DNA of 64,000 nucleotides, from positions 1 to 64,000 of the forward strand of contig NZ_JAINZZ010000045.1 in assembly GCF_019890725.1 (NCBI RefSeq). Direction: 5' to 3'. The notes below the pieces were generated by a model. That model did no database searches and had not been told where the DNA came from. It worked only from the letters and a program-made list of their open reading frames with translations. The first letter of the stretch is position 1. Each line of letters begins with the position of its first letter. Below are positions 33,911 to 42,827 of this stretch, one piece after another. This stretch comes from Actinacidiphila acidipaludis. Lineage in GTDB: Bacteria; Actinomycetota; Actinomycetes; Streptomycetales; Streptomycetaceae. The position numbers and the translations under genes were made by a program.

Positions 33911-35128
33911 GTGACCAGCACACCGCCGCCGCCCGACATCCTCTCGCCCGAGTTCGCCGCCGACCCCTACGCCGGATACGCCGTCCTGCGCGAGCACTAC
34001 CCGGTCCACTACAACGAGCCCACCAAGAGCTGGCTGCTCTCCCGGTACGACGACGTGGCCCGCGCCTTCCGCGACCCGGTCTTCACCACCGACAACTACG
34101 ACTGGCAGCTCGAACCGGTGCACGGCGGGCGGACCATCGTGCAGATGAGCGGCCACGAGCACGCGGTCCGCAGGGCCCTGGTCGCCCCCGCCTTCCGCGG
34201 CCGCGAGTTGCGGGACCGCTTCATGCCGGTGATCGAACGCAACGCCGCCGAACTCATCGACGGCTTCCGCGAAGCCGACGAGGCCGACCTGGCAGGCCAG
34301 TTCGCCACCCACTTCCCGGTCAACGTCATCGTCGACATGCTCGGCCTCGACCGGTCGGACCACGACCGCTTCCACGCCTGGTACAGCGCGGTCGTCGAGT
34401 ACTTCGCCAACCTGGGACAGGATCCCGCCGTCGCCGGAGCGGGGCTGCGGGCGGGCCGCGAACTGCGGGAGTACCTGCTGCCCGTGATCGACGAGCGCCG
34501 TGCGGCGCCCGGTGACGACCTGCTGTCCTCCCTGTGCACGGCCGAGGTCGACGGCACCCGGATGACCGACCAGGACATCACGTCGTTCGTCAGCCTGCTG
34601 CTCTCCGCGGGCGGTGAGACCACCGACAAGGCGCTCACCGGCATGTTCCGCAACCTGATCGGCCACCCCGAGCAACTGGCCGCCGTGCGTGCGGACCGCG
34701 AGCTCGTCCCCGCGGCCTTCGCCGAGTCGCTGCGCTTCACCCCGCCGCTGCAGATGATCATGCGGCAGCCGGCCGAGGACGTCTCCCTGAACGGCACGAC
34801 GATCCCGGCCGGGTCCACGGTGACGTGCCTGATCGGTTCCGCGCACCGCGATCCCGCGCGGTACGACCACCCCGACCGCTTCGACATCCTCCGGCACGAT
34901 CTGACCCCCACCACGGCCTTCACCGCGGCGGCCGACCACCTGGCGTTCGCCCTCGGGCGGCACTTCTGCGTGGGGGCACTGCTCGCCCGCGCCGAGGTCG
35001 TCGTGGCGACCGGCCAACTCCTGGACGCCTTCCCGCACATGGCGTTCGCCGATGGCGCCGCACCCCCGGAGACCGGCGTGTTCGTCCGCGGCCTGCGCCG
35101 TCTCCGGCTCCGCCTCACCGCGCACTGA
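33911..35128 (+). CDS. Cytochrome P450
   Basis: 405 residues from the GTG at 33911, with GAGGA 5 nt upstream. It is a soluble class-I bacterial P450. The I-helix oxygen site is AGGETT (233-238), the K-helix ExxR is ESLR (272-275), and the heme loop FALGRHFCVG holds the thiolate ligand Cys353. It inserts one oxygen atom into an organic substrate using electrons from a ferredoxin; no ferredoxin gene is adjacent. The substrate is unknown. The upstream TCTGACG palindrome suggests inducible control. Confidence 0.95.
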   Translation: MTSTPPPPDILSPEFAADPYAGYAVLREHYPVHYNEPTKSWLLSRYDDVARAFRDPVFTTDNYDWQLEPVHGGRTIVQMSGHEHAVRRALVAPAFRGRELRDRFMPVIERNAAELIDGFREADEADLAGQFATHFPVNVIVDMLGLDRSDHDRFHAWYSAVVEYFANLGQDPAVAGAGLRAGRELREYLLPVIDERRAAPGDDLLSSLCTAEVDGTRMTDQDITSFVSLLLSAGGETTDKALTGMFRNLIGHPEQLAAVRADRELVPAAFAESLRFTPPLQMIMRQPAEDVSLNGTTIPAGSTVTCLIGSAHRDPARYDHPDRFDILRHDLTPTTAFTAAADHLAFALGRHFCVGALLARAEVVVATGQLLDAFPHMAFADGAAPPETGVFVRGLRRLRLRLTAH

Positions 35129-35200
35129 GGTCCGGTGGCAGAGGGCCGGCCCGGCCCGCGACCGGGCGCGCCACCGAGCGCTCGAAGAAGGGAGGGAAGC

Positions 35201-35740
35201 GTGCATCTTCCGGAGAGGGGCGCCGAGGTGCTGGTGGTCGGCGGGCGCGCCGGTGCCGGGAAGACGACGGTCGGCTGGGAGGTCGCGGCGCTGCTACGGA
35301 GGGCCGACGTGTCCCACGTCGTCGTCGAGGGTGACTTCCTCGACCACGTGTACCCGGCACCTCCCGCCGCGGACGGTCCGGCGCTGGCCGAACGCAACCT
35401 CGGCGCCCTCTGGGTGAACTTCGCCCGGCTCGGGCACCACAGGCTGATCTCCACCAACACGGCCGCCGTGCTGCCCGAGGCGACGCCTATGTTCCCCCGG
35501 GCCATGGGCGCGGGGACCCGGATCATCCGCGTCCTGCTCACCGCGTCCGACGCCACCGCCGCCGAGCGCCTGACCCGCCGAGAGCTCGGCTCGGAACGCG
35601 ACCGGGAACTGCGGAACAGCGCGCCGAAGGCCCGCCTGCTGGAGGACCGCGCGCCCGCGGACACCGTGCGGGTGGCCACGGACGGACGGCGGGTGGGGGA
35701 GATCGCGCGGGACGTCCTGGCCGCCACGGGCTGGGCCTGA
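35201..35740 (+). CDS. Small P-loop kinase-like ATP-binding protein
   Basis: 179 residues from the GTG at 35201, which has GGAGG 5 nt upstream; the longer reading has no ribosome site. Walker A is VVGGRAGAGKTTVGWEVAAL near residue 15, followed by VVVEGDFLDHVYP in the place of an adenylylsulfate- or gluconate-kinase-like substrate loop. The C-terminal RVATDGRRVGEIARDVL is typical of small-molecule kinases of the AAA_33 type. The substrate is not known. It follows the P450 by 72 bp on the same strand, so co-transcription is possible. Confidence 0.82.
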   Translation: MHLPERGAEVLVVGGRAGAGKTTVGWEVAALLRRADVSHVVVEGDFLDHVYPAPPAADGPALAERNLGALWVNFARLGHHRLISTNTAAVLPEATPMFPRAMGAGTRIIRVLLTASDATAAERLTRRELGSERDRELRNSAPKARLLEDRAPADTVRVATDGRRVGEIARDVLAATGWA

Positions 35741-35800
35741 CGGGCGGTGTCCCGGCGCCCGCAGCCCGGCCGCGCCCGCGAGGGCGCCCCGGAAGCTCGG

Positions 35801-35852
35801 GTCACGCGGTCCGGTCGCAGGGTCCGGTCACGCGGTCCGGTCACACGGTCGG
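35801..35852. repeat. 13-bp tandem repeat (x4) containing the DinB-family stop codon
   Basis: Units start at 35801, 35814, 35827 and 35840 with consensus GTCACGCGGTCCG. On the minus strand the DinB gene ends ACC GTG TGA C in the first-read unit, and similar ACCGCGTGAC blocks recur downstream. Unit length is not a multiple of three. Confidence 0.85.
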
Positions 35853-36413
35853 TTCGGCGGGTGGGTTCGGCGGGTCCTCGCCGGTGAGGCCGTCGACGGA
35901 CTCGCGGATCAGGTCGGCGTGGCCGACGTGCCGCGCGTACTCCTCGATCATGTCCACCAGCAGGCGGCGCAGGCTCGGCGACTGGCCCCTGGCGTTGGTG
36001 TAGTGCGCGATCTGCTCGGGCCCGGCGGCCGCCAGGGCCTCGCGGACCGCGGCCCGGGAGCGGGCGACCGCGTCCTTCCAGAGAGCGAGCAACTCCTCCG
36101 GTGAGTCCTCGGCGGCCGTGCGCCAGTCCCATTCCGGGTCGGCGTCCCAGTCGACCGAGGACCACGGTCCGCCCGCCGGACGGCCGAGCAGCTTCTCCGA
36201 GAACATGTCGTCCTCGACCACGGCCAGGTGCTTGAGCAGGCCGCCGAGTGTGACCGCCGAGCGGCCGACGGTCGCCCGCATCCCGTCCCCGTCCAGTCCC
36301 GAGCACTTCCACAGCAGTGTCCTGCGCTGGCGTTCCAGCGAGCCGATGAGGGTGTCGATCTCGCTGCCCGCGACGGGCGGTTCGCACGGGACGGTCTCGT
36401 CAGTCGTCGTCAT
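35841..36413 (-). CDS. DinB/DUF664-family protein
   Basis: 190 residues from the ATG at 36413. The four-helix DinB fold is indicated by DTLIGSLERQRRTLLWKCSGL, LLKHLAVVEDDMF with a metal-type His, and LVDMIEEYARHVGHADLIRESVDG with two more His residues. Such proteins bind a divalent metal and some act as thiol transferases using mycothiol or bacillithiol. The function here is not defined. It is divergent from the WYL regulator across 69 bp. The 3' end lies in a tandem repeat. Confidence 0.9.
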   Translation of the reverse strand: MTTTDETVPCEPPVAGSEIDTLIGSLERQRRTLLWKCSGLDGDGMRATVGRSAVTLGGLLKHLAVVEDDMFSEKLLGRPAGGPWSSVDWDADPEWDWRTAAEDSPEELLALWKDAVARSRAAVREALAAAGPEQIAHYTNARGQSPSLRRLLVDMIEEYARHVGHADLIRESVDGLTGEDPPNPPAEPTV

Positions 36414-36482
36414 GACCGCCATCCTGGACCGGCTTGCGGACGTTTCCCTTCCGGAATACCGGCGGATGACCGAGGATGCGGG

Positions 36483-37568
36483 ATGACACACGACGAGAGC
36501 CCTGCTGCGCGGGCGCTGCTGCTCCTCGAACTGGTCCAGGCGAGCCCCGGGACCACCGCGCAGCGGCTCGCCGCCCGGCTCGGCGTCACCGAACGCGCCG
36601 TCCGCCGCTACGTCGGCACGCTGCGGCAGGCGGGCGTGCCGATCGCCTCGGCCCGCGGCCCGTACGGCGGTTACCGCATCGGGCGCGGCTACCGGATCCC
36701 GCCGCTGATGTTCACCACCGCCGAGGCGCTGGGCCTGGTCATGGCCGTGCTGGAGGGCCGGCACGAGGCCGCCGACCCCGACGATCCGGTGGGCCGGGCG
36801 CTCGGGAAGATCCTGCGGGTGCTGCCCGAGCCGGTGGCCGCGCCCGCGGAGGCGTTCCGTGAGGCGGGCGCGGGCGCCGGCGCGTCTGTGGAGGCCGTGC
36901 CGCGCCCGGACCCGGAGACGGCGGCGGTCCTCGTCCAGGCCTGCGCGCTGCGGCAGCGGGTGCGGGTGCGGTACCGGCGCGGCGAGGAGACGCCGTGGGA
37001 CATGGAGGCCGACCCGTGGGCGGTCGTCGTCCGCGACGGCCGCTGGTACCTGCTGTGCTGGTCCCACGCCAGGAACGCCCGGCGCCTGCTGAGACTGGAC
37101 CGCGTCGTCCGCGCGGAGACCCTGCCGGTCGGCTTCACCCCGCCCGACGGCCTCGACCCGGTCGCCGCCGTGGACGAGCACCTGGTGCACGGCTGGCGTC
37201 ACGAGGTGGAGGTGGTGATCGACGCGCCCGTCGAGGAGGTGGCGTCCTGGATCCCGCACGGTCTGGGCCGGCTGGAGGCGTTCGGCGCCGGCCGCACCCG
37301 CCTGCGCGCGAGCACCGACACGCCGGGCTGGTACGCCCACCGGCTCACGGCGCTCCGCGCGCCGTTCCACATCGTCGGCCCGCCCGAACTGAGGGACGCG
37401 GCCGAGGAGCTCGGACGCCGGCTGCTGCACTCGGCGGCGGGCGACGGCGCCGGGCCGGGCTGTAGCGGCGGCGGGGAGGCGCGCCCAGGAACCGTCGCGC
37501 ACGGTGATCCGGGGATCGACACGAACGCCGCCCCGACTGCGACCGACCCGCGTGTCCCCGCCGGGTGA
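36483..37568 (+). CDS. WYL-domain transcriptional regulator
   Basis: 361 residues from the ATG at 36483. An N-terminal HTH_11-type helix-turn-helix (TAQRLAARLGVTERAVRRYVGTLRQAGVPI) is followed by GPYGGYRIGRGYRIPPLMFT and a WYL domain with RVRYRRGEETPWDMEADPWAVV and GRWYLLCW. The C-terminal WCX extension is present. WYL domains sense small ligands or nucleic acid; many control DNA-damage or metabolic genes. Divergence from the DinB gene suggests that gene as a target. Confidence 0.92.
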   Translation: MTHDESPAARALLLLELVQASPGTTAQRLAARLGVTERAVRRYVGTLRQAGVPIASARGPYGGYRIGRGYRIPPLMFTTAEALGLVMAVLEGRHEAADPDDPVGRALGKILRVLPEPVAAPAEAFREAGAGAGASVEAVPRPDPETAAVLVQACALRQRVRVRYRRGEETPWDMEADPWAVVVRDGRWYLLCWSHARNARRLLRLDRVVRAETLPVGFTPPDGLDPVAAVDEHLVHGWRHEVEVVIDAPVEEVASWIPHGLGRLEAFGAGRTRLRASTDTPGWYAHRLTALRAPFHIVGPPELRDAAEELGRRLLHSAAGDGAGPGCSGGGEARPGTVAHGDPGIDTNAAPTATDPRVPAG

Positions 37569-37631
37569 CGGGCCGTCAGCGCGGTCCGCACCAGGCCGGA
37601 CTGTCGGTGCCCGGTGCCACAATCGGGCGGC

Positions 37632-38087
37632 ATGACACTGTGCGACTACTTCTCCGCTCCCGATGACGCGGCAGCCGTCGCCGTCATCGGCACGCCCGGC
37701 GGCCCGATACCCGCGGGGTTCGACGCGATATCGCTCAAGGACATCGACCCCGTGGTGGTGCTGGGCCGGCTGGAGGCGCTCATCGCCGAGCGTGGCCACG
37801 CGGCGGCCGGCACCGCGGAATCCGCCGCGGGGGCGGCGCAGTTGGTCTCGTCGCCGGACTCCGAGGGCCCCTTCGTCTTCCGCGTCCCGGACACCCTGAC
37901 CGCGGCGCTGGCCGCGGCCGGGCCCGCCGAGCTGGTGCGCGCGGCCGAGCCGTGGTCCCGGACCGACGAGCTGCGGCAGTTCGGGATCGACGCGCCCACT
38001 GCCGCCGGGATGCTGGAGGTGCTGGCCGCCCTCGCCCGGCGGGCGCGGGAAGGGAAGGCGCGCGTCTACTGCTGGTGGGCGCTCTGA
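37632..38087 (+). CDS. Conserved hypothetical protein
   Basis: 151 residues from the ATG at 37632. No transmembrane segment or signal is seen. The sequence has a mixed alpha/beta look, with a DAISLKDIDPVVVLGRLEALI helix near 40-60 and a closing ARVYCWWAL. I do not recognise the family. It lies between a WYL regulator and an acetyltransferase on the same strand, with gaps of 60-90 bp. Confidence 0.75.
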   Translation: MTLCDYFSAPDDAAAVAVIGTPGGPIPAGFDAISLKDIDPVVVLGRLEALIAERGHAAAGTAESAAGAAQLVSSPDSEGPFVFRVPDTLTAALAAAGPAELVRAAEPWSRTDELRQFGIDAPTAAGMLEVLAALARRAREGKARVYCWWAL

Positions 38088-38173
38088 CGGGCGGCCGCCC
38101 GGTACCACGGGGTTGCCCCCGGGCAGCGGCCCCGAAGCACATCGCGTCCGGACGCGTGTGCGAGGATCCCCAC

Positions 38174-38704
38174 GTGAACGATCTACGTGTCCGCCCGGCC
38201 GGCGAGGCCGATGTGGCGTCCCTGGTCCGGCTTCGCGACGAGGCCGCGCGCTGGCTGCTCGCCCACGGTGTCACGGGGCAGTGGCGGCCGGGCGAGCTGG
38301 ACGACAGCCACTTCCGCGCGGTCATGGCGGACGGCGAGATCTGGCTGGCGGAGGCCGGGGGGCGACTGGTCGGCGCCTGGGAGCTGTGGTGGGACGACGA
38401 GGCCGCCTGGGGCCCGCAGCCGCCCGTGGCCGGCTATGTGCACCGGCTCATGGTGGACCGCGGGGCCGCCGCTCCCGGGACGGGACGGCTCCTGCTGACC
38501 GCGGCCGAGCGCCGGGTCGCCGAGGCGGGCAGGACCCGGGTGCGACTGGACTGCCTGGCCGGCAACGAGCGGCTCAACGCCTATTACCGGCACGCCGGTT
38601 ACCGTCCCGTGGGCCGGATGGACGGAAAGCCGCAGCCGGGCGGCGCGGCCCGGTCCTACACGCTCATGGAGAAGGACCTCGGGGTCGCCCCCGGACGCCT
38701 CTGA
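38174..38704 (+). CDS. GNAT-family N-acetyltransferase
   Basis: 176 residues from the GTG at 38174, with CGAGGA 7 nt upstream. The fold is recognisable: RVRPAGEADVASLVRLRDEAARWL at the N-terminus, VAGYVHRLMVDRGAAAPGTGR as the acetyl-CoA-binding beta4/alpha3 part, and LDCLAGNERLNAYYRHAGYRPVG at the end. It moves an acetyl group from acetyl-CoA to an amine; the acceptor is not known. Confidence 0.92.
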   Translation: MNDLRVRPAGEADVASLVRLRDEAARWLLAHGVTGQWRPGELDDSHFRAVMADGEIWLAEAGGRLVGAWELWWDDEAAWGPQPPVAGYVHRLMVDRGAAAPGTGRLLLTAAERRVAEAGRTRVRLDCLAGNERLNAYYRHAGYRPVGRMDGKPQPGGAARSYTLMEKDLGVAPGRL

Positions 38705-38850
38705 CGCATGGGCACGCCCCGGCCCGGGCACTTGCGGGCCGGGATGCGCCCGGCCGCCCCGGTGGCTGCGTTGACAGCGGGGGACATCTGACCGTGTTGC
38801 ATTCCGGCAGGGTGCGGGGATCCGCAGCGGGACCGGCGGGCCGCTTCATC

Positions 38851-38910
38851 CGGCCTTGTCAACCCTTGTCAACCCTCGTCAGCCCTCGTCGCCCCTCTGC
38901 GGCCCTCATC
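38851..38910. repeat. 10-bp degenerate tandem repeat (x6) at a gene 3' end
   Basis: Six 10-bp units follow RRCCCTYGTC. The TGA of the minus-strand gene at 38906 is in the last unit, and on the minus strand TGA recurs in three further downstream units. The period is not a multiple of three. Confidence 0.8.
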
Positions 38911-39328
38911 GGTGCGGCCAGCGCAGCCGGTGCGGATGCCAGGGGGCGTGGCGGGGGCCCGTGTCCGCCGGGAGGGGCTCCTCGGGCGGCTGGCCCGGAC
39001 CGGCCTCGGGGACGGACCGCGGGACGGTGCGGCTGGCCGGGTGCAGTCCCTCCTCGGAGTACCGGGCCGCGGCGATGGCGTCAATGGTCTGCTCGTCGCT
39101 GAAGGTCTCGGAGCCGGGGACGTGCGGGACGAACCCGACGAGCGTGCCGTCGTGCAGCACCTCGGCGTCCAGCCCCGCGTCGAGGGTCCACAGGGCCTCG
39201 CTGCCGTCGGGGATGACCACGCGGATGCCGAACTCGTAGACGCCCTCGTCGACGCGATGGGCCATGATGCCCCGCGCGCGGAGCGTGGACACGATGTGGT
39301 CGATGTGGTCGATGCGGTCGGATTCCAT
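38906..39328 (-). CDS. Conserved hypothetical protein
   Basis: 140 residues from the ATG at 39328, with GGAGG 8 nt upstream. The first 75 residues look folded (DRIDHIDHIVSTLRARGIMAHRV, then GVYEFGIRVVIPDGSEALW and a VGFVPHVPGSETF strand). The last 45 are Pro/Arg/His-rich and probably disordered. No signal or membrane segment. Family not recognised. The 3' end enters the 10-bp repeat. Confidence 0.75.
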   Translation of the reverse strand: MESDRIDHIDHIVSTLRARGIMAHRVDEGVYEFGIRVVIPDGSEALWTLDAGLDAEVLHDGTLVGFVPHVPGSETFSDEQTIDAIAAARYSEEGLHPASRTVPRSVPEAGPGQPPEEPLPADTGPRHAPWHPHRLRWPHR

Positions 39329-39411
39329 GGGCGGGGGTCCTCCTTCGCGGCTCTACGCCGGACCCGCCCCCGGAGAGGCTCCCGAGGCGGGTTCGTCCGC
39401 CACCGTCGTTC

Positions 39412-40569
39412 TCACGGTACCGCCGGGGCCGGCGGCCCGGGTTCCTCCGGGGCGCGGCAGACGGCCAGCAGGGCCGCGTCGTCGGTCAGCCGTCCGCCGG
39501 TGTGGGCGAGCAGGTCCTGGCGCAGGTGCCGCAGCAGGGCGTCCGGGGTCAGGGCGGGCGGGAACGCCGCCACACGCTCGGCCAGCGGGTAGAACACCCC
39601 CTGCGGCGAGCGGGCCTCGATCACCCCGTCGGTGTGCAGCAGGAGCGTGTCGCCCGCGGCACAGGCGATCATCTGGACGTGCACCGCGGTCACGGAGAGC
39701 ATGCCCATGCCCAAGGGGGGCGACGGCTCCTCCGAGCGCGTGGCGACGACCCGGCCGTCGGCATGGATCAGCAGCGGCGGCGGATGACCGCAGCACGTCA
39801 TGAGGACCTGGTCGCCGTGGTCGGGCAGCTCCAGCAGCAGCGCGGTGGCGAAGTGCTCGTCCCCGTCTCCGCCACCGTCCGTGCCCTGCCTGCCTTCGGC
39901 GGACTCCTCGCGGTCCCAGCCGAGACTCTCCTCCAGGACCCGGGCGAGCTCGTCCAGCGTCGCGCAGCGCCGGGCGGCCTCCCGGAAGGCGCCGAGCACC
40001 GCGGATGCCTCCGAGATCGCGGCCAGGCCGTGGCCGCGGACGTCGCCCACGATGACGCGGCTGGCGGCCGGCCGCCGCCGGGTGACCGCGAAGAAGTCGC
40101 CGCCGAACTGGGTGTCGTCGTCGGCCGTGAGATAGAGCCAGGCGATCAGCAGGGGACCGACCCGGTCCGGCGGCGGCCGCAGCAGCACGCGCTGGGCCGT
40201 CTCCGCCACGAGTCTGGCGCGGTTGAGCTGCTGGCTGCGCCGCCCGCGGACATAGCTGAAGAAGACGAGCAGCACCGAGACCACGATCAGCGCGACGAGC
40301 TGCCACACCCGGGCGTACGAGGCCACGCCGCCGTTCAGGGACGAGGCGAAGATCTGGGCCCCTACGGCGACCAGGGCGATGGCCGACGTGCGCCAGGGCC
40401 CGGTGAACGAGGCCGCCAGGGCCGGCGCGACGACCAGCATGGGGCTGAGGAAGACCTCTCTGGGCGAGATCACGTCGGCGACGGCGATGACGACCACCAA
40501 CGCGAGAGCGGTCGCCATGGCCAGGCGGGCCGTCCGCTCCGGCACGTCACTGAGCCGACTGAGGTCCAC
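39412..40569 (-). CDS. Membrane-anchored PP2C/SpoIIE-type serine phosphatase
   Basis: 385 residues from the GTG at 40569. Four hydrophobic segments occupy about 15-115. The SpoIIE phosphatase domain follows, with FGGDFFAV, GDVRGHGLAAISEASAVLGAF, LLHTDGVIEARSPQG and DDAALLAV supplying the metal-binding Asp residues. Such proteins usually dephosphorylate anti-anti-sigma factors to switch on stress sigma factors. No anti-sigma kinase or GAF/PAS sensor is fused here. Target unknown. Confidence 0.93.
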   Translation of the reverse strand: MDLSRLSDVPERTARLAMATALALVVVIAVADVISPREVFLSPMLVVAPALAASFTGPWRTSAIALVAVGAQIFASSLNGGVASYARVWQLVALIVVSVLLVFFSYVRGRRSQQLNRARLVAETAQRVLLRPPPDRVGPLLIAWLYLTADDDTQFGGDFFAVTRRRPAASRVIVGDVRGHGLAAISEASAVLGAFREAARRCATLDELARVLEESLGWDREESAEGRQGTDGGGDGDEHFATALLLELPDHGDQVLMTCCGHPPPLLIHADGRVVATRSEEPSPPLGMGMLSVTAVHVQMIACAAGDTLLLHTDGVIEARSPQGVFYPLAERVAAFPPALTPDALLRHLRQDLLAHTGGRLTDDAALLAVCRAPEEPGPPAPAVP

Positions 40570-40667
40570 ACTGCGAATTTAACGCAGTTCGTCCCCTTGT
40601 ACGGCTTGTGCCGGGCCGTTGTCGGGACGGCTTCGGCGACCGCGGTTCCGGGCGCGTTCCGACACCG

Positions 40668-41108
40668 TCACGCGACCCGCGGTCTGCCGCGACGGGGCCG
40701 GGCGAACAGCAGGTACAGCGAGCCGAGTGCCGCGACCGCCTGGGCGACCACGGCCAGCACCTTCTCGCCGTACCAGACGGGCTCGTACATGTCGGGGAAG
40801 GGGCCGAACGCGCCGATGTCGTTGTAGCGGTAGATCAGCAGCAGGGCCAGACCGCCCGCGGCCACCAGGAACGCGAACGCCGCGCTGACCCTGCTCCACC
40901 ACACGACGAGCAGCAGGGCGGCCAGAGCGGCGAGGGCGGCCTCCACGCGGAACAGGGTCCCCTGGCTGATGTCCGCGCTGATCGGGTCGTAGCGGGCGGC
41001 CAGGTCCGCGTGCACGTACGCGTCCACGGCGAGCCCTGCCGCGGCCAGTGCGCGAACGGCCAGGTCGACGGCGCGGGTGCGGGTCGGCGCAGGGTCGGTC
41101 CCGGTCAT
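40668..41108 (-). CDS. Small integral membrane protein
   Basis: 146 residues from the ATG at 41108, which has GGAGG 7 nt upstream. Four hydrophobic helices: about 15-30, 50-68, 75-92 and 110-135. The loop HADLAARYDPISADISQGTLFRVEA after the first helix and AFGPFPDMYEPVWYGEKVLA after the third are conserved-looking features found in a widespread actinobacterial membrane family of unknown function. An Arg-rich tail ends the protein inside the cell. Confidence 0.82.
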   Translation of the reverse strand: MTGTDPAPTRTRAVDLAVRALAAAGLAVDAYVHADLAARYDPISADISQGTLFRVEAALAALAALLLVVWWSRVSAAFAFLVAAGGLALLLIYRYNDIGAFGPFPDMYEPVWYGEKVLAVVAQAVAALGSLYLLFARPRRGRPRVA

Positions 41109-41222
41109 CGGCTGCCTCCCATCGCGGCGGGGAACGTCCGCTCGGCGGCGCACGCCGGTACTTCCAGTGTTCGTCCCCGGACCGATCCGCGCAGCACGCC
41201 GGGCGCGTTAGGGTGGCGCGCC

Positions 41223-42098
41223 ATGATGCACGACGACGAGGTCCCGACCGACGCCGGCCTGGTGCGGCGGCTGCTCGCCGGCCAGTTCCCCCGGTGGGCC
41301 GCGCTGGACATCCGGCCGGTGCGTTCCGCGGGCACGGACAACGCGATCTACCGCGTCGGGGACGAGCTGGCCGTACGGCTGCCGCGGATCACGAGCGCCG
41401 TGGAGCAGGTCGGGTTCGAGCACGCCTGGCTGCCCCGGCTGGCGCCGCTGCTCCCCGCCGCCGTGTCCGTCCCGGTCGCCGTCGGGCGGCCGGGGGAGGG
41501 GTACCCGTACCCGTGGGCGGTCGTCCGCTGGATCGAGGGCGGCCATCTGACCGAGGAGATGCGCGACGACCACGCGTTCGCCCACGACCTGGGCGTGTTC
41601 GTCGCCGCCCTGCGCACGGCGGACACCACGGGCGCGCGCGTGGGCTACCGCACCGTCCCGTTGCGCACGCGTGACGGCGAGGTCCGTGAGTGGGCCGCCA
41701 GAGCCGCCGACCTGATCGACGCGCCCGCCGCGGTCCGGGCCTGGGAGCGCGCCCTCGCCCAGCCCGAGTGGGACGGACCGCCCGCGTGGGCGCACGGCGA
41801 CCTCATCCCGGGCAACATCCTGGTCGCCGACGGGCGCCTGCGGGCCGTCATCGACTTCGGCACGTCCGGGGTGGGCGACCCGGCCTGCGACGCCATCCCG
41901 GCCTGGGCCCTGCTCACCGCCCGCACCCGCCCGACGTTCCGTGCCGCGGCCGGCTTTGACGACGCCTCCTGGGCCCGCGGCCGCGGCTGGGCGCTCACCT
42001 TCGTCAGCGGCATCGACTACTACCGCCGCACCAACCCGCCGATGTCCGAGCTGGGCCGCCGCGCCGTGGCCGAGGTGCTCGCCGATCCGGCGCCCTAG
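41223..42098 (+). CDS. Aminoglycoside phosphotransferase-family kinase
   Basis: 291 residues from the ATG at 41223 (a second ATG follows directly). The kinase-like fold has AGTDNAIYRVGDELAVRLPR as the nucleotide lobe, AWAHGDLIPGNILV as the catalytic loop and RAVIDFGTSGVGDPACD as the metal-binding segment. The GYPYPWAVVRWIEG hinge is typical. These enzymes phosphorylate small hydroxylated molecules and are not necessarily resistance enzymes. A clear paralogue lies at 58760-59671. Confidence 0.9.
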   Translation: MMHDDEVPTDAGLVRRLLAGQFPRWAALDIRPVRSAGTDNAIYRVGDELAVRLPRITSAVEQVGFEHAWLPRLAPLLPAAVSVPVAVGRPGEGYPYPWAVVRWIEGGHLTEEMRDDHAFAHDLGVFVAALRTADTTGARVGYRTVPLRTRDGEVREWAARAADLIDAPAAVRAWERALAQPEWDGPPAWAHGDLIPGNILVADGRLRAVIDFGTSGVGDPACDAIPAWALLTARTRPTFRAAAGFDDASWARGRGWALTFVSGIDYYRRTNPPMSELGRRAVAEVLADPAP

Positions 42099-42146
42099 AC
42101 CGGGCCCTTCCAGGGCCTGTTCAAGCCCGGATGTGCCGGCGGGCGC

Positions 42147-42620
42147 TCAGTCCGCGGGGGCGTCGCCGACGGACTCGACGGTCGCGGTCCGGGGCCCGGT
42201 GGGCGTGTCGTAGAACACCGCGTCGCCGCCGCGCCGGCCGAGTAGCGCCCGGCCCAGCGGGCTGCGCGCGGTGACCAGCGCCGAGTCGTCCTCGTCGGCG
42301 ATCTCCCCGATGTGGAGCTCCTGGGTGGTGCCGTCGTCGAACCGCACGGTGACGGTGCTGCCCACGCCCGCCACGCCCGCCGCGGGCGGTCCCGCTGTCG
42401 CAGCCTGCCGCAGCCGGACCGTCAGGTCGTCGATGCGGTCGTCCAGCCGGGTGAGGTCGTCGGCGCGCTGCAGTTCGTCGGCCTGGTCCGCGCGGTCGCC
42501 CTCGGAGTCGGTGCGTCCCAGCGTCGCGGCGACCGCCGCGCGTTCGGCCCGCAGGTCCGCGAGGTCCTGCTCCAGCGCCCGGCGCGCGGCGGGGCTGATC
42601 GGTTCGGGTTCACCGGCCAT
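42147..42620 (-). CDS. GreA/GreB-family transcription factor
   Basis: 157 residues from the ATG at 42620. The N-terminal half is an acidic coiled coil (ALEQDLADLRAERAAVAATL to DDLTRLDDRIDDLTVRLRQA), and the C-terminal half is the FKBP-like Gre domain (GSTVTVRFDDGTTQELHIGE, SPLGRALLGRRGGDAV). Gre factors enter the RNA polymerase secondary channel and stimulate transcript cleavage. This is one of the divergent extra Gre-like proteins of actinomycetes, and its exact role is not known. Confidence 0.9.
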   Translation of the reverse strand: MAGEPEPISPAARRALEQDLADLRAERAAVAATLGRTDSEGDRADQADELQRADDLTRLDDRIDDLTVRLRQAATAGPPAAGVAGVGSTVTVRFDDGTTQELHIGEIADEDDSALVTARSPLGRALLGRRGGDAVFYDTPTGPRTATVESVGDAPAD

Positions 42621-42827
42621 GCCTGCTCCCCATCGTCACCCCATCGTCAACTTCAGGATGTTCCGGAGCATATCGGGCATACCGTCATGCCGCCCGACGC
42701 CGCCCTGAGTGGCCCAGCCCGAGGGGCGGGCGCCGGTCCCCTGCCCAAGACTGGGAACGCCGGGGCCGGGACCGCACCCCGCCCGGCGCCACCGCACCGA
42801 CCGGTCACGGAAGGAACCCCCACGGAC